A stretch of DNA of 14,545 nt from an uncultured Oscillospiraceae bacterium (lineage in GTDB: Bacteria > Bacillota > Clostridia > Oscillospirales > Acutalibacteraceae), in contig UQQZ01000062.1 in NCBI GenBank assembly GCA_900543305.1, positions 1 to 14,545 on the forward strand, read 5' to 3'. The position numbers were made by a program, and so were the translations under genes. The notes under the pieces were generated by a model. That model searched no databases, was not told the origin of the DNA, and saw only the letters and a list, made by a program, of their open reading frames with translations. Positions 1-7,724 of this stretch are shown piece by piece. Every line of letters starts with the position of its first letter. The first letter of the stretch is position 1.

Positions 1-366
1 CTTGTAGGGAAATTTCTTATCGCTGCGCTTGCATTCCACCTTGAAGGTGGAAACCTCTTCCAGTTCCTCTTCCAGATATTCTCCGGCCCGTTCCTGGATT
101 TTTTCCAGGTCTTTTTCCGTCACGCCGGCCCGGGCATAGCCCACCACGCCAAACACCTTGGACACCCGGTCTTCCGCCAGGTCCATGTCCGCTTCCGGGT
201 TCTTGGGCTCCACATACACGGTGGACTGCACCGAATACACCGAAAATTCCCCGGCGCTTTGCAGTCTGCGGCGAATATTCTTCAGGAGAACGTCCTCAAA
301 GGCCCGTCGGTTCAACCCCTTGAGAGCAATCTCCCCCAACTTCAACAAAATAACTTCCTGTGCCAT
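1..366 (-). CDS. thiI: tRNA 4-thiouridine synthase / sulfurtransferase ThiI, N-terminal part (truncated by window edge)
   Basis: Only the first 122 residues are in the window; the gene runs off the left edge. ThiI activates U8 of tRNA with ATP and inserts sulfur taken from a cysteine desulfurase, and in some bacteria it also feeds thiazole synthesis. The start reads MAQEVILLKLGEIALKG followed by LNRRAFE, the characteristic N-terminal ferredoxin-like signature of ThiI (about residues 8-25). The THUMP RNA-binding domain begins near residue 60, with TFKVECKRSDKKFP at 107-120. The ATP-binding PP-loop and any C-terminal rhodanese domain lie outside the window, so their presence cannot be judged. 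The ATG at 364-366 has a GGAG ribosome binding site 8 nt upstream. The gene sits 49 bp downstream of a cysteine desulfurase in the same direction, the usual pairing in Firmicutes, which supports the call. Confidence 0.93.
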   Translation of the reverse strand, partial: MAQEVILLKLGEIALKGLNRRAFEDVLLKNIRRRLQSAGEFSVYSVQSTVYVEPKNPEADMDLAEDRVSKVFGVVGYARAGVTEKDLEKIQERAGEYLEEELEEVSTFKVECKRSDKKFPYK

Positions 367-415
367 TTGGTCAACTCCAAAATACTAAAATAGACTGCCG
401 GGAAAGATTCCGGCC

Positions 416-1561
416 TTATGCCCTGTGAGCCAAAGTGCTCAAGCCCAAGGCCAGGTTTTCCACCAGGGCATCCACGTCTTCCCGGGTATTGAACCGGGAA
501 AAACTCACCCGGAGGGCGCTTTCCACCTGGTCCTTGGGAAGGTCCATAGCTTCCAGCACATGGCTGGGCTTGGCTTTTCCACAGGCAGAACCGGAACTGA
601 CGAAAACGCCCCGCTCCGCCAAGAAATGCAGCATGGTTTCTCCCCGCACCTGCCCCGCGGAAAAGTTCAGCACATAGGGCAGCCCGTCCTGGGGAGAATG
701 GATGGTCACTTGGGGCAGCTCCGCCAGTTTTTCCCGCAAATAGTCATTGAGCTCACGGATCCGGGGAAGGGTTTCCCCTGCTGGAGGCAGCAGTTCCACC
801 GCTTTCCCCAGGGCGCAGATCAAGGGCACACTTTCCGTGCCGGACCGCAGTCCCCGTTCCTGACCGCCTCCCAAGGCCTGAGGTAAAATTCTGGTTCCCT
901 TTTTCACAAACAGGGCCCCGATCCCCTTGGGTGCGTGGATCTTGTGTCCGCTGAGAGTCAACAGGTCCACTCCCAGTTTCCGAACCGTAAAGTCCAGCTT
1001 GCCAAATCCCTGGACCGCATCCACATGGAGCAGGGCTGGCGCTTTATTCCGCCGGATGGCCCGAGCGGCCTCCTGAACTGGAAAAATGGCCCCCGTCTCA
1101 TTGTTGACCAGCATCACGCTGACCAGAATGGTCTTGGAGTCAATGGCCTCCAAGAGGGCTTCCTTGGGCAGGTTACCCTGCCGGTCCGGCTTTAGATAAA
1201 TCACCTCAAATCCCTGAGCCTCCAGCGCCTTACAGGGATTCAGCACGGAATCGTGCTCCACCGCTGTGGTGACAATTCTGTTCCCCATCCGGCGCCTGGC
1301 CTGAGCGGCCCCCAGCAAAGCCAGATTGTTGCTCTCCGTGCCGCCGCTGGTAAAGGTGATCTCCTCCGGGTCCGCGCCCAGCTTGGCCGCCACCAAAGCC
1401 CGGGCATCCTCCAACTGCTTTCTGGCCCGGAATCCCCGGGTGTGCAGGGAGGAAGGATTTCCGTATTCCTCCACCATCAGCTCCACGGCCCGTTGTGCCA
1501 CTTGGGGCAGTACCTGGGTGGTGGCGCTGTTGTCCAAATAATGTTCCTGTTGTGCTTCCAT
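416..1561 (-). CDS. cysteine desulfurase, NifS/IscS family (class V aminotransferase fold)
   Basis: A PLP enzyme that takes sulfur from cysteine, leaving alanine and a persulfide on its own cysteine. The 381 residues match the usual family length. Visible hallmarks are YLDNSATT near the N-terminus (8-15), TSGGTESNN (71-79), His103 in VEHDSV, Asp181 in HVDAVQG, the PLP-binding Lys207 in SGHK, and the persulfide-carrying Cys327 in SSGSACG. This motif falls in a loop long enough for sulfur transfer to a partner. The ATG at 1559-1561 has AAAGGA only 4 nt upstream, a short but usable spacing, and lies 15 bp after the upstream dehydrogenase gene. It is followed by thiI, so its main acceptor is probably ThiI (the NifZ-ThiI type of pairing in Bacillus) rather than an Fe-S scaffold; no IscU/SufU gene is visible. 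The partner assignment is inference from context. Confidence 0.95.
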   Translation of the reverse strand: MEAQQEHYLDNSATTQVLPQVAQRAVELMVEEYGNPSSLHTRGFRARKQLEDARALVAAKLGADPEEITFTSGGTESNNLALLGAAQARRRMGNRIVTTAVEHDSVLNPCKALEAQGFEVIYLKPDRQGNLPKEALLEAIDSKTILVSVMLVNNETGAIFPVQEAARAIRRNKAPALLHVDAVQGFGKLDFTVRKLGVDLLTLSGHKIHAPKGIGALFVKKGTRILPQALGGGQERGLRSGTESVPLICALGKAVELLPPAGETLPRIRELNDYLREKLAELPQVTIHSPQDGLPYVLNFSAGQVRGETMLHFLAERGVFVSSGSACGKAKPSHVLEAMDLPKDQVESALRVSFSRFNTREDVDALVENLALGLSTLAHRA

Positions 1562-1576
1562 AATATCCTTTCTTTC

Positions 1577-2599
1577 TCAGCGGTCCGCCAGCTTCCGGTA
1601 CCCGGTGGCAAAATCCACCTGGTTACGCAAGGGCTCTCCCTTCTGGAAATGTTCCAGATTCTCCACGAAAATTCCCACAATCCGCTCGTGGGTCTCCCGG
1701 AGATGATAATATCCCGAAATGTGAGGGGTCACCACTGCCGTGGGAATCCGCCACAGGCGATGTTCCGGGGGCAGAGGTTCCGGATCCGTCACATCGACTC
1801 CCGCTCCTGCCAGGTGACCGCTCTCCAGAGCGTCGCACAAGGCCTCCGTGTCCACAATGGTTCCCCGGCCCACGTTCAAGAGAATGGCTCCCGGTTTCAT
1901 GCTGGCGATCCGCTCCCGGTTGATGAGACCCCGGGTGGCCTGGGTTCCCGGCAAAGTGATGGCCACCACGTCCGCCTGGGGCAGCAGGTTGTCCAAATCT
2001 TCCAACAGATGGACTTCATCTGCATAGTCGGGCTTCTTCCGGTTGCTCCGCCGGACTCCGATCACCTTGGCGCCCAGAGCCTTACAGCGCATGCCGAATT
2101 CTCCGCCAATATCCCCCATGCCCAGCACCAACACCGTGGCGCCATACACCGAGGTCACGCTGCCCAGAGACTCCCACTTTCCCTCTTTCTGGGCATCTCG
2201 GTACAGTTCCAGCTTTTTCATGATGCTCAACAGCATTCCCAGCATGTGCTCGGAGATGGCCAGTCCATAGGCCCCTGTGGCATTGGTAAGCATGGTGTTT
2301 TCCGCCAACACTCCGGGCTTGATGTACGCCTCCACCCCGGCACTGTTGGTCTGCAGCCACAACAGTTTGGGGGATCCGTGAATCAGCTCCGGGGAAATAT
2401 TCCCCAGGCAGATTTGGGCCCAATCCACGTCCTCCTGGGTCACAGGCAGCTTCTCCATCGCACCAGAAGGCCGTACGGACGCAGGGAACAAATCTTCTCT
2501 GCTGCGAAACCGGAATTCCCAATCGGGGGCTGCTTGACGCAGCTGTTCCACATGACGTTCTTCCACAGGGATGGTCACCAATACATGTTTTGCTTCCAT
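1577..2599 (-). CDS. D-2-hydroxyacid dehydrogenase (NAD(P)-dependent)
   Basis: This belongs to the D-isomer-specific 2-hydroxyacid dehydrogenase family, which interconverts 2-keto acids and D-2-hydroxy acids (examples: phosphoglycerate, glyoxylate/hydroxypyruvate and D-lactate dehydrogenases). The 340 residues show a Rossmann dinucleotide site VLGMGDIGGEFG (158-169) and the full catalytic set: Arg245 in NVGRGTIVD, Glu274 in VDVTDPEPLP, and His293 in TPHISG. There is no C-terminal ACT domain, so it is not a long-form SerA. The substrate cannot be told from sequence. I chose the ATG at 2597-2599, giving MEAKHVLVTIPV, because it has AAAGGA 8 nt upstream. The in-frame ATG at 2665 would add 22 basic, non-conserved-looking residues. 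Its stop is 15 bp from the cysteine desulfurase start, so the two are probably co-transcribed. Confidence 0.92.
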   Translation of the reverse strand: MEAKHVLVTIPVEERHVEQLRQAAPDWEFRFRSREDLFPASVRPSGAMEKLPVTQEDVDWAQICLGNISPELIHGSPKLLWLQTNSAGVEAYIKPGVLAENTMLTNATGAYGLAISEHMLGMLLSIMKKLELYRDAQKEGKWESLGSVTSVYGATVLVLGMGDIGGEFGMRCKALGAKVIGVRRSNRKKPDYADEVHLLEDLDNLLPQADVVAITLPGTQATRGLINRERIASMKPGAILLNVGRGTIVDTEALCDALESGHLAGAGVDVTDPEPLPPEHRLWRIPTAVVTPHISGYYHLRETHERIVGIFVENLEHFQKGEPLRNQVDFATGYRKLADR

Positions 2600-2614
2600 A
2601 ACACTGTCCTTTCC

Positions 2615-2631
2615 GGCTCCCTTTTGGAGCC
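2615..2631 (-). other. small stem-loop just upstream of the dehydrogenase ribosome binding site
   Basis: GGCTCC and GGAGCC pair perfectly (6 bp) around a 5-nt loop. The element lies inside the 108-bp gap between the unrecognised gene and the dehydrogenase, about 8 nt upstream of the AAAGGA. A second weaker pair, CTCCC/GGGAG, lies at 2655-2671. There is no T-tract in the leftward direction, so it is not a terminator. It might influence mRNA stability or processing, or mean nothing. Confidence 0.35.
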
Positions 2632-2707
2632 CTTCTTTTCTTCTCAATTGCATCCTCCCGCACAAAGGGAGATTCCCTTCTTTCTCAGGTCCCCCTTTTC
2701 GGCGTTT

Positions 2708-3820
2708 TTATTCCTTCCCGGGATGCAGGGTAAGCAGCGTGTGAATCCGCTCCAGATCCCGGGCTGTGGGTTCCTCCAAGTCGATCCGGCACATGGGATT
2801 TCCAGGCCGGGATTCCCGGTGCTGGGGCATATGACATTCCAACCACCGGGCCAAAGAGGGATCCTGTTCCTTCCATCGGGCCAGCAGCGCTTCCCCTTTT
2901 TCCGGAGACCCGCAGTGAAGACACAAGGTCAACCCATCGGGATCCCCATACAAAGGGGCTGCCGCTTTGCCCTCCCGCTGATATTCCACCTTCCACTGGT
3001 TTCCCGAAGTAATTTCCCGCAGGGGCTTAATCTTCCCACGGATCTCCCGTTCCTCCAGCATTCGATGAAACTGCCGGGCAATTTGGGCACGTTCCGGGCT
3101 CAGGGAACGGTACACGTCCTCCATGACCGGACTGCCCCGCAGGGCCCCGGCGTAATCCAAGCGGAGATAGTTCATCCGGTGATAGGCCGTTTTGGGGGCG
3201 GCACAAAGGGCCCAGAGCCCGAACATCATCTTGGGAAAATCCCGGTTGACCACCCGGACGCTGCCTTTACCCTGAGACACTCCCAGCCCCAACACATGGA
3301 GCCGTTGAAACCGCTCCTCATTGCCTTCCCGCAAATGAGGCCATTCCATGGCCCCCCGGGCTTCTTTCCAGGAGGAGATGCTCAACTCCAGCACCCCTTC
3401 TTCCGACAATTTGCCCCGCATCCCCAACTCGTACAGATAGGCCGCGTAGAAGCGGATCGCCTGCTGAAAATGGTTGCGCAGCTTGCACTCCTTCTGGTCC
3501 GAGGGAACATGGCCGTCCTCTCCCGGAAGGGCGCCGTGCTTTTCCTCCCATTCCTTTCGAGCGGGGGAAGCCATATAGGCATCATATTCCGTCTCGGGTA
3601 CCAGGAAAAATCCCGGATCCCCGTACATCTCATCGTAAATACCGTGCAAAAATGCGTAAAACTGCCGCTCTCCTTCCGCCATATCCGAGGACAGGTAAGG
3701 ACTCTCCGGCAACGCCTCTTGGAAGGGCGCCAACATTCTCAGGCAATGCAGAATGCTGCGCCGAGGAGAATCTCCCGGATCGCTGGGCCTCCCCAACAAA
3801 AATGATTCTCTTCCGAGCAT
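2708..3820 (-). CDS. hypothetical protein, 370 residues, family not recognised
   Basis: I do not recognise this protein. It appears real: AAGGAGGT lies 7 nt before the ATG (3818-3820), it fills the space between nadE (40-bp gap) and the dehydrogenase, and its composition looks like that of a soluble, charged protein with no signal peptide or membrane segment. The N-terminal part (about 20-165) looks mostly helical and acidic/aromatic. A second region (about 170-290) includes RDFPKMMFGLWAL (193-205), a YHRMNYLRLDY segment (213-223) and basic SGNQWKVEY (272-280). The C-terminus carries Cys300-x-x-Cys303 (CLHC), Cys329-His330 and Cys344. The spacing could support a small metal site, but other family members would be needed to show those residues are conserved. 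No known catalytic motif is evident. Its neighbours (NAD synthesis, a NAD-dependent dehydrogenase, sulfur transfer) do not fix a function. Confidence 0.8.
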   Translation of the reverse strand: MLGRESFLLGRPSDPGDSPRRSILHCLRMLAPFQEALPESPYLSSDMAEGERQFYAFLHGIYDEMYGDPGFFLVPETEYDAYMASPARKEWEEKHGALPGEDGHVPSDQKECKLRNHFQQAIRFYAAYLYELGMRGKLSEEGVLELSISSWKEARGAMEWPHLREGNEERFQRLHVLGLGVSQGKGSVRVVNRDFPKMMFGLWALCAAPKTAYHRMNYLRLDYAGALRGSPVMEDVYRSLSPERAQIARQFHRMLEEREIRGKIKPLREITSGNQWKVEYQREGKAAAPLYGDPDGLTLCLHCGSPEKGEALLARWKEQDPSLARWLECHMPQHRESRPGNPMCRIDLEEPTARDLERIHTLLTLHPGKE

Positions 3821-3860
3821 ACACAGTACCTCCTTCTCTGCAAATCCGCCCCAGATTCCG

Positions 3861-5774
3861 TCACAGGGCTTCCAGCTCCCGTTTCCACAAATTCCAGCTG
3901 GCGTCGCTGGGCATGCGGAAATCTCCCCGGGGAGAAAGGGTTACAGAACCTACCTTGGGCCCGTCGGGCAGGCAGGAACGCTTGAACTGCTGGGTGAAAA
4001 ACCGCCGGTAGAAAGCCGTAATCCAGCGCTTCACCGTGTCCGGATCATACTCCCCGGCAAAAGACCGGCAGGCCATCCGGTAAATTTTCCCGGGCGTAAA
4101 TCCAAACCGCAGCATGTAATACAGGAAAAAGTCGTGGAGTTCATAGGGTCCCACCAGCTCTTCCGTCTTCTGGGCAATTTCTCCGTCCTTGGGCGGAAGA
4201 AGCTCCGGGCTTACCGGAGTATCCAGCACATCCAGCAAAGCGGCCTGGAGACGGGGTTCACTGTGGTCCGCCACATAGTGTACCAGATGGCGTACCAGGG
4301 TTTTCGGGATGGAAGCGTTAACCCCATACATGGACATGTGATCTCCATTGTAGGTGGCCCATCCCAAAGCCAACTCCGACAGGTCTCCCGTCCCGATGAC
4401 GATTCCTCCAAACCGGTTGGCCGTATCCATGAGAACCTGAGTCCGTTCCCGAGCCTGGGAGTTTTCATAGGTTACGTCCAGTTTGGTCTCCTCCTGGCCG
4501 ATATCCAGGAAGTGCTGGCGCACCGCCCGCTCAATGGATACTTCCCGGAACTCCACGGAAAGCTCCTCTGCGATTTTCTGGGCGTTGGATTTGGTACGGC
4601 TGGTAGTGCCAAAGCAGGGCATGGACAAGGCTTTAATTCCCTTCCGGTCCAGCCCCAGCCGGTCAAAGGCCCGCACAGTGACCAGCAAGGCCAGCGTGGA
4701 ATCCAGACCTCCGGAAAGACCCACCACGGCCACCTTGCCCCCAATGTGTTCCAGCCGGGTGGCAAGGCCCACACTCTGCATGGTCAAAATGGCCTGGCAC
4801 CGGTCGCTGAGCCCTACCGCGTCTTGGGGCACAAAGGGATACCGGGCAAATTCCCGTTCCGGTTGGAACCGGTCCAGGGTGCTGGGATCGTAGCGGAAGG
4901 GAATTCTCACATAAGAGGCATCATGGGCAGGGCACCAGGTATTCATCCGGCGCCGCTCCTGAGCCAGACGCTCCAGGTCCACATCGGCGGTGATCATTCC
5001 CGTGGTAAACAGCTTGCTCTCTCGGAGCAGCGCTCCATTTTCGGCAATCAAGTCGTGGCCTGCGAACACCATGTCTGTGGTGGATTCTCCCAGACCGCTG
5101 TCCACGTAGGCATAGGCTGCCAACAACCGGCCCGAATGCTGCCGCACCAGATCCCGGCGGTACTCGGCCTTGCCGATAATCTCGTCGGAACAGGAGGGGT
5201 TCAAAAGCACAGTGGCTCCGTTTCTGGCCAACCCGATGCTGGGAGGCAAAGCGCTCCACAGGTCTTCACAGATCTCCACCCCCACACACAGCTCTGGCAC
5301 GTTTTCACAGACAAACAGCAGCTTCTTTCCCAGGAAAGTCCGCTGTCCGGCATAGGTGAGCTCCGCCGGGGCAGGGGCAGAGGTGAAGTGACGGGCCTCG
5401 TAAAATTCGGAATAATTGGGAATATATTCCTTGGCAGGCAATCCCAACAGCTGGCCCTTGTGGAAAACAGCCGCGCAATTGTACAGGGAGCCTTCCCAAG
5501 GCACGGGTACCCCCACGGCGCAGAGAATATCCAGGTGAGCCGTGGCCTCCATCAGCCTCCGGATCCCTTCTTCCGCCCCCTGGAGCAGAGTTCTGTCCTT
5601 GAACAGATCGCCGCAGGTATAGGCCGTCATGGAAAGCTCTGGAAAACAAATCGCCCCGCAGCCCTGGTCCGCAGCCTGCTGGATCATCCCCTGAATCTGT
5701 CGGAGATTCTCCTCCACATCCGCCACCGCCCCCTTGGGGGTTGCCGCTGCTATCCGAAAAAATCCGTCTTTCAC
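3861..5774 (-). CDS. nadE: glutamine-dependent NAD+ synthetase (glutaminase + synthetase fusion)
   Basis: Catalyses the last step of NAD+ synthesis: deamido-NAD+ plus ATP plus glutamine-derived ammonia. The 637 residues match the two-domain form. The N-terminal nitrilase-type glutaminase shows the triad Glu46 (CFPELSMTAYTCGD), Lys115 (LPAKEYIPNYSEFYE) and Cys169 (VGVEICEDLW). The C-terminal synthetase has the ATP pyrophosphatase P-loop SGGLDST (354-360), GTGDLSELALGW (461-472) and NASIPKTLVRHLV (486-498). Everything needed for activity appears intact. The start is a GTG at 5772-5774 with AAAGGA 9 nt upstream, giving MKDGFFRIAAATPKG; an ATG at 5784 is in another frame. It follows the VanW-family gene after 135 bp and precedes the unrecognised gene by 40 bp. 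Confidence 0.96.
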   Translation of the reverse strand: MKDGFFRIAAATPKGAVADVEENLRQIQGMIQQAADQGCGAICFPELSMTAYTCGDLFKDRTLLQGAEEGIRRLMEATAHLDILCAVGVPVPWEGSLYNCAAVFHKGQLLGLPAKEYIPNYSEFYEARHFTSAPAPAELTYAGQRTFLGKKLLFVCENVPELCVGVEICEDLWSALPPSIGLARNGATVLLNPSCSDEIIGKAEYRRDLVRQHSGRLLAAYAYVDSGLGESTTDMVFAGHDLIAENGALLRESKLFTTGMITADVDLERLAQERRRMNTWCPAHDASYVRIPFRYDPSTLDRFQPEREFARYPFVPQDAVGLSDRCQAILTMQSVGLATRLEHIGGKVAVVGLSGGLDSTLALLVTVRAFDRLGLDRKGIKALSMPCFGTTSRTKSNAQKIAEELSVEFREVSIERAVRQHFLDIGQEETKLDVTYENSQARERTQVLMDTANRFGGIVIGTGDLSELALGWATYNGDHMSMYGVNASIPKTLVRHLVHYVADHSEPRLQAALLDVLDTPVSPELLPPKDGEIAQKTEELVGPYELHDFFLYYMLRFGFTPGKIYRMACRSFAGEYDPDTVKRWITAFYRRFFTQQFKRSCLPDGPKVGSVTLSPRGDFRMPSDASWNLWKRELEAL

Positions 5775-5830
5775 GTTCGCTCATCCTTTCTTGCTATTCC
5801 TCTTAATCGGGAAGAGTGTTAACCATCAAA

Positions 5831-5859
5831 TCCCCAGCGCCGCCAAGCAGCGTTGGGGA
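5831..5859 (-). other. stem-loop between the VanW-family gene and nadE, possible weak terminator or processing site
   Basis: TCCCCA and TGGGGA pair (6 bp), followed after one A-C mismatch by CGC/GCG (3 bp), around an 11-nt loop. Read leftward it is followed by TTTGATGG, a poor U-tract. It may partly attenuate transcription from the lipoprotein gene into nadE or stabilise an mRNA end. The rest of the 135-bp gap shows a possible minus-strand TAGAAT -10 but no well-spaced -35, so I call no nadE promoter. Confidence 0.4.
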
Positions 5860-5909
5860 TCGCACATTCTAAACTGAAATGAACGTCCTGTTTCCCAACC
5901 CCTTCTTCC

Positions 5910-7508
5910 TTACAGGGAAGCGGCGTCCGGCGTGGACGTAGCAGGTGCTTCCTCCGTGGGTTCCTCCGCAGGAGACGGCGTGGGCGTAGCCGGCACAGGG
6001 GTAGGAGTAGCCGGTACCGGAGTAGGCGTGGCCGGCACAGGAGTGGGAGTAGCCGGTGTGGGAGTGGGGGTGGAAGGTTTGGGCGTAGCGGTAGGCTCCA
6101 CCGTGGCCTTGGTTTCCGAAGTGGTACCGGACTCCTTGGTGGTATCCACCTTGTCCGTATCCGTGTCGGGTCCCACCGCATATACCATGCCCGTGGCCGG
6201 ATAGTAGGAAGAGGAAAGCTCCTCGCTCTTTACCAGGGTATCTCCCTTATAGAAGCTCCGGTAAGCCTGGGCCGAATAACCCGTGTTGCCCGAAGAACGG
6301 CGCACATATTGGCCGGTTTCCAAACTGGAGTCTTCCCGGAAGGTCACGGTAGACAAGGGCGGTTCCGAACCGGTCTGCTCCGAGGAGACCTCCACCCGGT
6401 TCCATTCCTCGGGGAAGCATCCGTAAAAGCTCACATGAAGGGTGGTCCCCTCCATCCAAGCGCTGATATACACCGGGGTGTCCATGGGATTGCGGAAACG
6501 GAAATCCAAGTTTCCGTAGTCCACCGTGGCATCCAGGCCGATAGGGCAATAGGAAGAAGGCATGGCGTGGCAATACCGCTCCACGATTTCCATTCCGGCT
6601 TTCAGGGACGCAATGTACAGGGTGGTGGACCCTTGACAAATCCCGCCGCCGTACATCTGCACAATGACGCCGCCGGAAATGCCTCCCGCAGGCAGCCAGC
6701 CGTTATTGGGGTCCGTGCTGTCTCCCAAGGCTGTATTGTAGGAAAATTCCTGGCCCGGCTCCAAAATAGTGCCGTTGACCTTGGACAGAGCCAGCTGCAT
6801 GTTGCTGTTACCGTTGGCCGTATTGGTGGACACAGTGCTGTAAGTGGAAAGCTGTACAAAATGCTCTTCCAGATAGGCCTTGGTCACTTGAGGATCTGTT
6901 TCCAAAAACATTGCCTGAACATTTCCTCCCAGCTTCTGGGACAACAGCATCTCCACGCTTTCCAGGGTTTTGACCATGTCCACTCGGCTGCCCTTCTGCT
7001 CGTCCGTAAAGGTGAAGGACCCGCTTGAACCGTCATAGCTGGCGATAGTGGCGTCCTTGGGCTCTGTGAAACAAGCGGCCGCCGCGTCCTGCAATTTCTG
7101 CTTTCCCGTTTCGGAAAGTTCTATCACATAGTTCAAAGGATATTCCGTTTCGTCCCGCTCCTCCAGATACTTGGGGACCGTCAAATCCAACAGATCCTTG
7201 GTGACGAAATCCTCTCCGGACAAGAGCACCGTATCGTCCTGGAATTTCACGGTGATCTCCAGATCTGCCACTTCCTCTTCCATGGCGTTCCGGGCAATTT
7301 CCAGGGCTTCCTCTACCGTCTTGCCCCCAATATTTTTTCCATCAATGGTGGCCCCCTCCGGGAACACCGAGAGATCCTCCACCTGGGAGGAAACCTCTGA
7401 GGATTCTTCCTGTTCTTGGGGTGTACAGGCAGACAATCCGCCAATTAAAAGCAGGGAAAACATCCCCACTGCAAGTTTCAACCAAAGCTTTTTCCGAAGC
7501 TCGCGCAT
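5910..7508 (-). CDS. VanW-family lipoprotein with G5-like region and Thr/Pro-rich tail
   Basis: A probable cell-envelope lipoprotein of 532 residues. The N-terminus MRELRKKLWLK is followed by a hydrophobic stretch and the lipobox LSAC (25-28), with Cys28 the predicted lipidation site. Residues about 50-215 resemble the peptidoglycan-binding-type region that often precedes VanW. The VanW domain spans about 220-365, with EFSYNTALG (254-262) and GGGICQGSTTLY (287-298). A G5-like strand region follows (about 385-445). The tail (about 466-525) is rich in Thr, Pro and Ala with repeated PATPTPV units, as in wall-spanning linkers, yet there is no sortase signal after it. VanW's biochemical role is not established; a cell-wall role is inferred. 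The chosen ATG (7506-7508) has AAAGGA 8 nt upstream. The longer in-frame ATG at 7595 overlaps the promoter -10 and would spoil the lipoprotein signal. Confidence 0.9.
   Translation of the reverse strand: MRELRKKLWLKLAVGMFSLLLIGGLSACTPQEQEESSEVSSQVEDLSVFPEGATIDGKNIGGKTVEEALEIARNAMEEEVADLEITVKFQDDTVLLSGEDFVTKDLLDLTVPKYLEERDETEYPLNYVIELSETGKQKLQDAAAACFTEPKDATIASYDGSSGSFTFTDEQKGSRVDMVKTLESVEMLLSQKLGGNVQAMFLETDPQVTKAYLEEHFVQLSTYSTVSTNTANGNSNMQLALSKVNGTILEPGQEFSYNTALGDSTDPNNGWLPAGGISGGVIVQMYGGGICQGSTTLYIASLKAGMEIVERYCHAMPSSYCPIGLDATVDYGNLDFRFRNPMDTPVYISAWMEGTTLHVSFYGCFPEEWNRVEVSSEQTGSEPPLSTVTFREDSSLETGQYVRRSSGNTGYSAQAYRSFYKGDTLVKSEELSSSYYPATGMVYAVGPDTDTDKVDTTKESGTTSETKATVEPTATPKPSTPTPTPATPTPVPATPTPVPATPTPVPATPTPSPAEEPTEEAPATSTPDAASL
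5986..6069 (-). repeat. four tandem 21-bp units in the lipoprotein tail
   Basis: Units begin at 5986, 6007, 6028 and 6049 on the plus strand, each a variant of GTAGCCGGCACAGGAGTAGGA; the fourth is the most diverged. On the coding strand they encode the seven-residue repeat PATPTPV. Unit length is a multiple of three, so gain or loss of copies would keep the frame and change the linker length. Confidence 0.85.
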
Positions 7509-7593
7509 CACACCCATCCTTTCCTTCATTCCCAAAATATAAGTATATGGTCCAGGGCCAAGGGCCCATTCCAAATTCCACTGGATCTTTTTC

Positions 7594-7622
7594 ATTATAC
7601 CTTTCCCAAAAGGAAAAGTAAA
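7594..7622 (-). promoter_or_regulatory. promoter of the VanW-family gene (and probably the genes downstream), with dyad in the spacer
   Basis: Read on the minus strand: -35 TTTACT (7617-7622, 4 of 6 consensus), 17-bp spacer, -10 TATAAT (7594-7599, perfect). Transcription would start about 80 nt before the ATG at 7508. The spacer contains an inverted repeat, CCTTT-CCCA-AAAGG (7600-7613), which could be an operator. It lies back to back with the rightward promoter at 7654-7683. Confidence 0.8.
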
Positions 7623-7653
7623 GCATTCACGCTATCGCAAATTACCGAAATCG

Positions 7654-7683
7654 CTGGCATTTTCGCAGGTCTCATGGTACAAT
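7654..7683 (+). promoter_or_regulatory. predicted promoter of the glycosyltransferase operon
   Basis: -35 CTGGCA (7654-7659, 4 of 6), 18-bp spacer, -10 TACAAT (7678-7683, 5 of 6). It is divergent from the lipoprotein promoter, with 31 bp between the two -35 boxes, so one regulator could affect both. The 390-bp stretch 7509-7898 has no gene: it holds the two promoters, the lipoprotein leader, and a rightward leader of about 210 nt. Confidence 0.55.
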
Positions 7684-7724
7684 ATTGCAAGAAGTCCCCG
7701 GTGCCGGCAGAGGGCCAAAGCCAA

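Noticed and set aside
1253..3805. An 850-codon open frame on the plus strand, antisense to the desulfurase, dehydrogenase and unrecognised genes
   Set aside because: It lies opposite genes with intact catalytic motifs, and its translation is rich in His, Gln, Pro and Gly with no recognisable domain. Long antisense frames of this kind arise from biased third codon positions; there is no plausible ribosome binding site or independent support.
3753..5822. A 689-codon open frame antisense to nadE
   Set aside because: nadE on the other strand has all catalytic residues of both domains. The antisense translation is low-complexity and unlike any protein family.
5775..5909. A promoter for nadE in the 135-bp gap
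   Set aside because: A TAGAAT -10-like hexamer is present on the minus strand, but the nearest -35-like sequence is about 21 bp away, and the TTGATG further on has no acceptable -10.
5986..6069. A short CRISPR-like or satellite repeat
   Set aside because: The units are contiguous with no spacers and encode an in-frame Thr/Pro repeat within a protein tail.
7509..7595. A longer start for the VanW-family protein at 7595
   Set aside because: That ATG overlaps the perfect TATAAT of the promoter, so it would not be in the mRNA, and the extension would bury the lipoprotein signal peptide.
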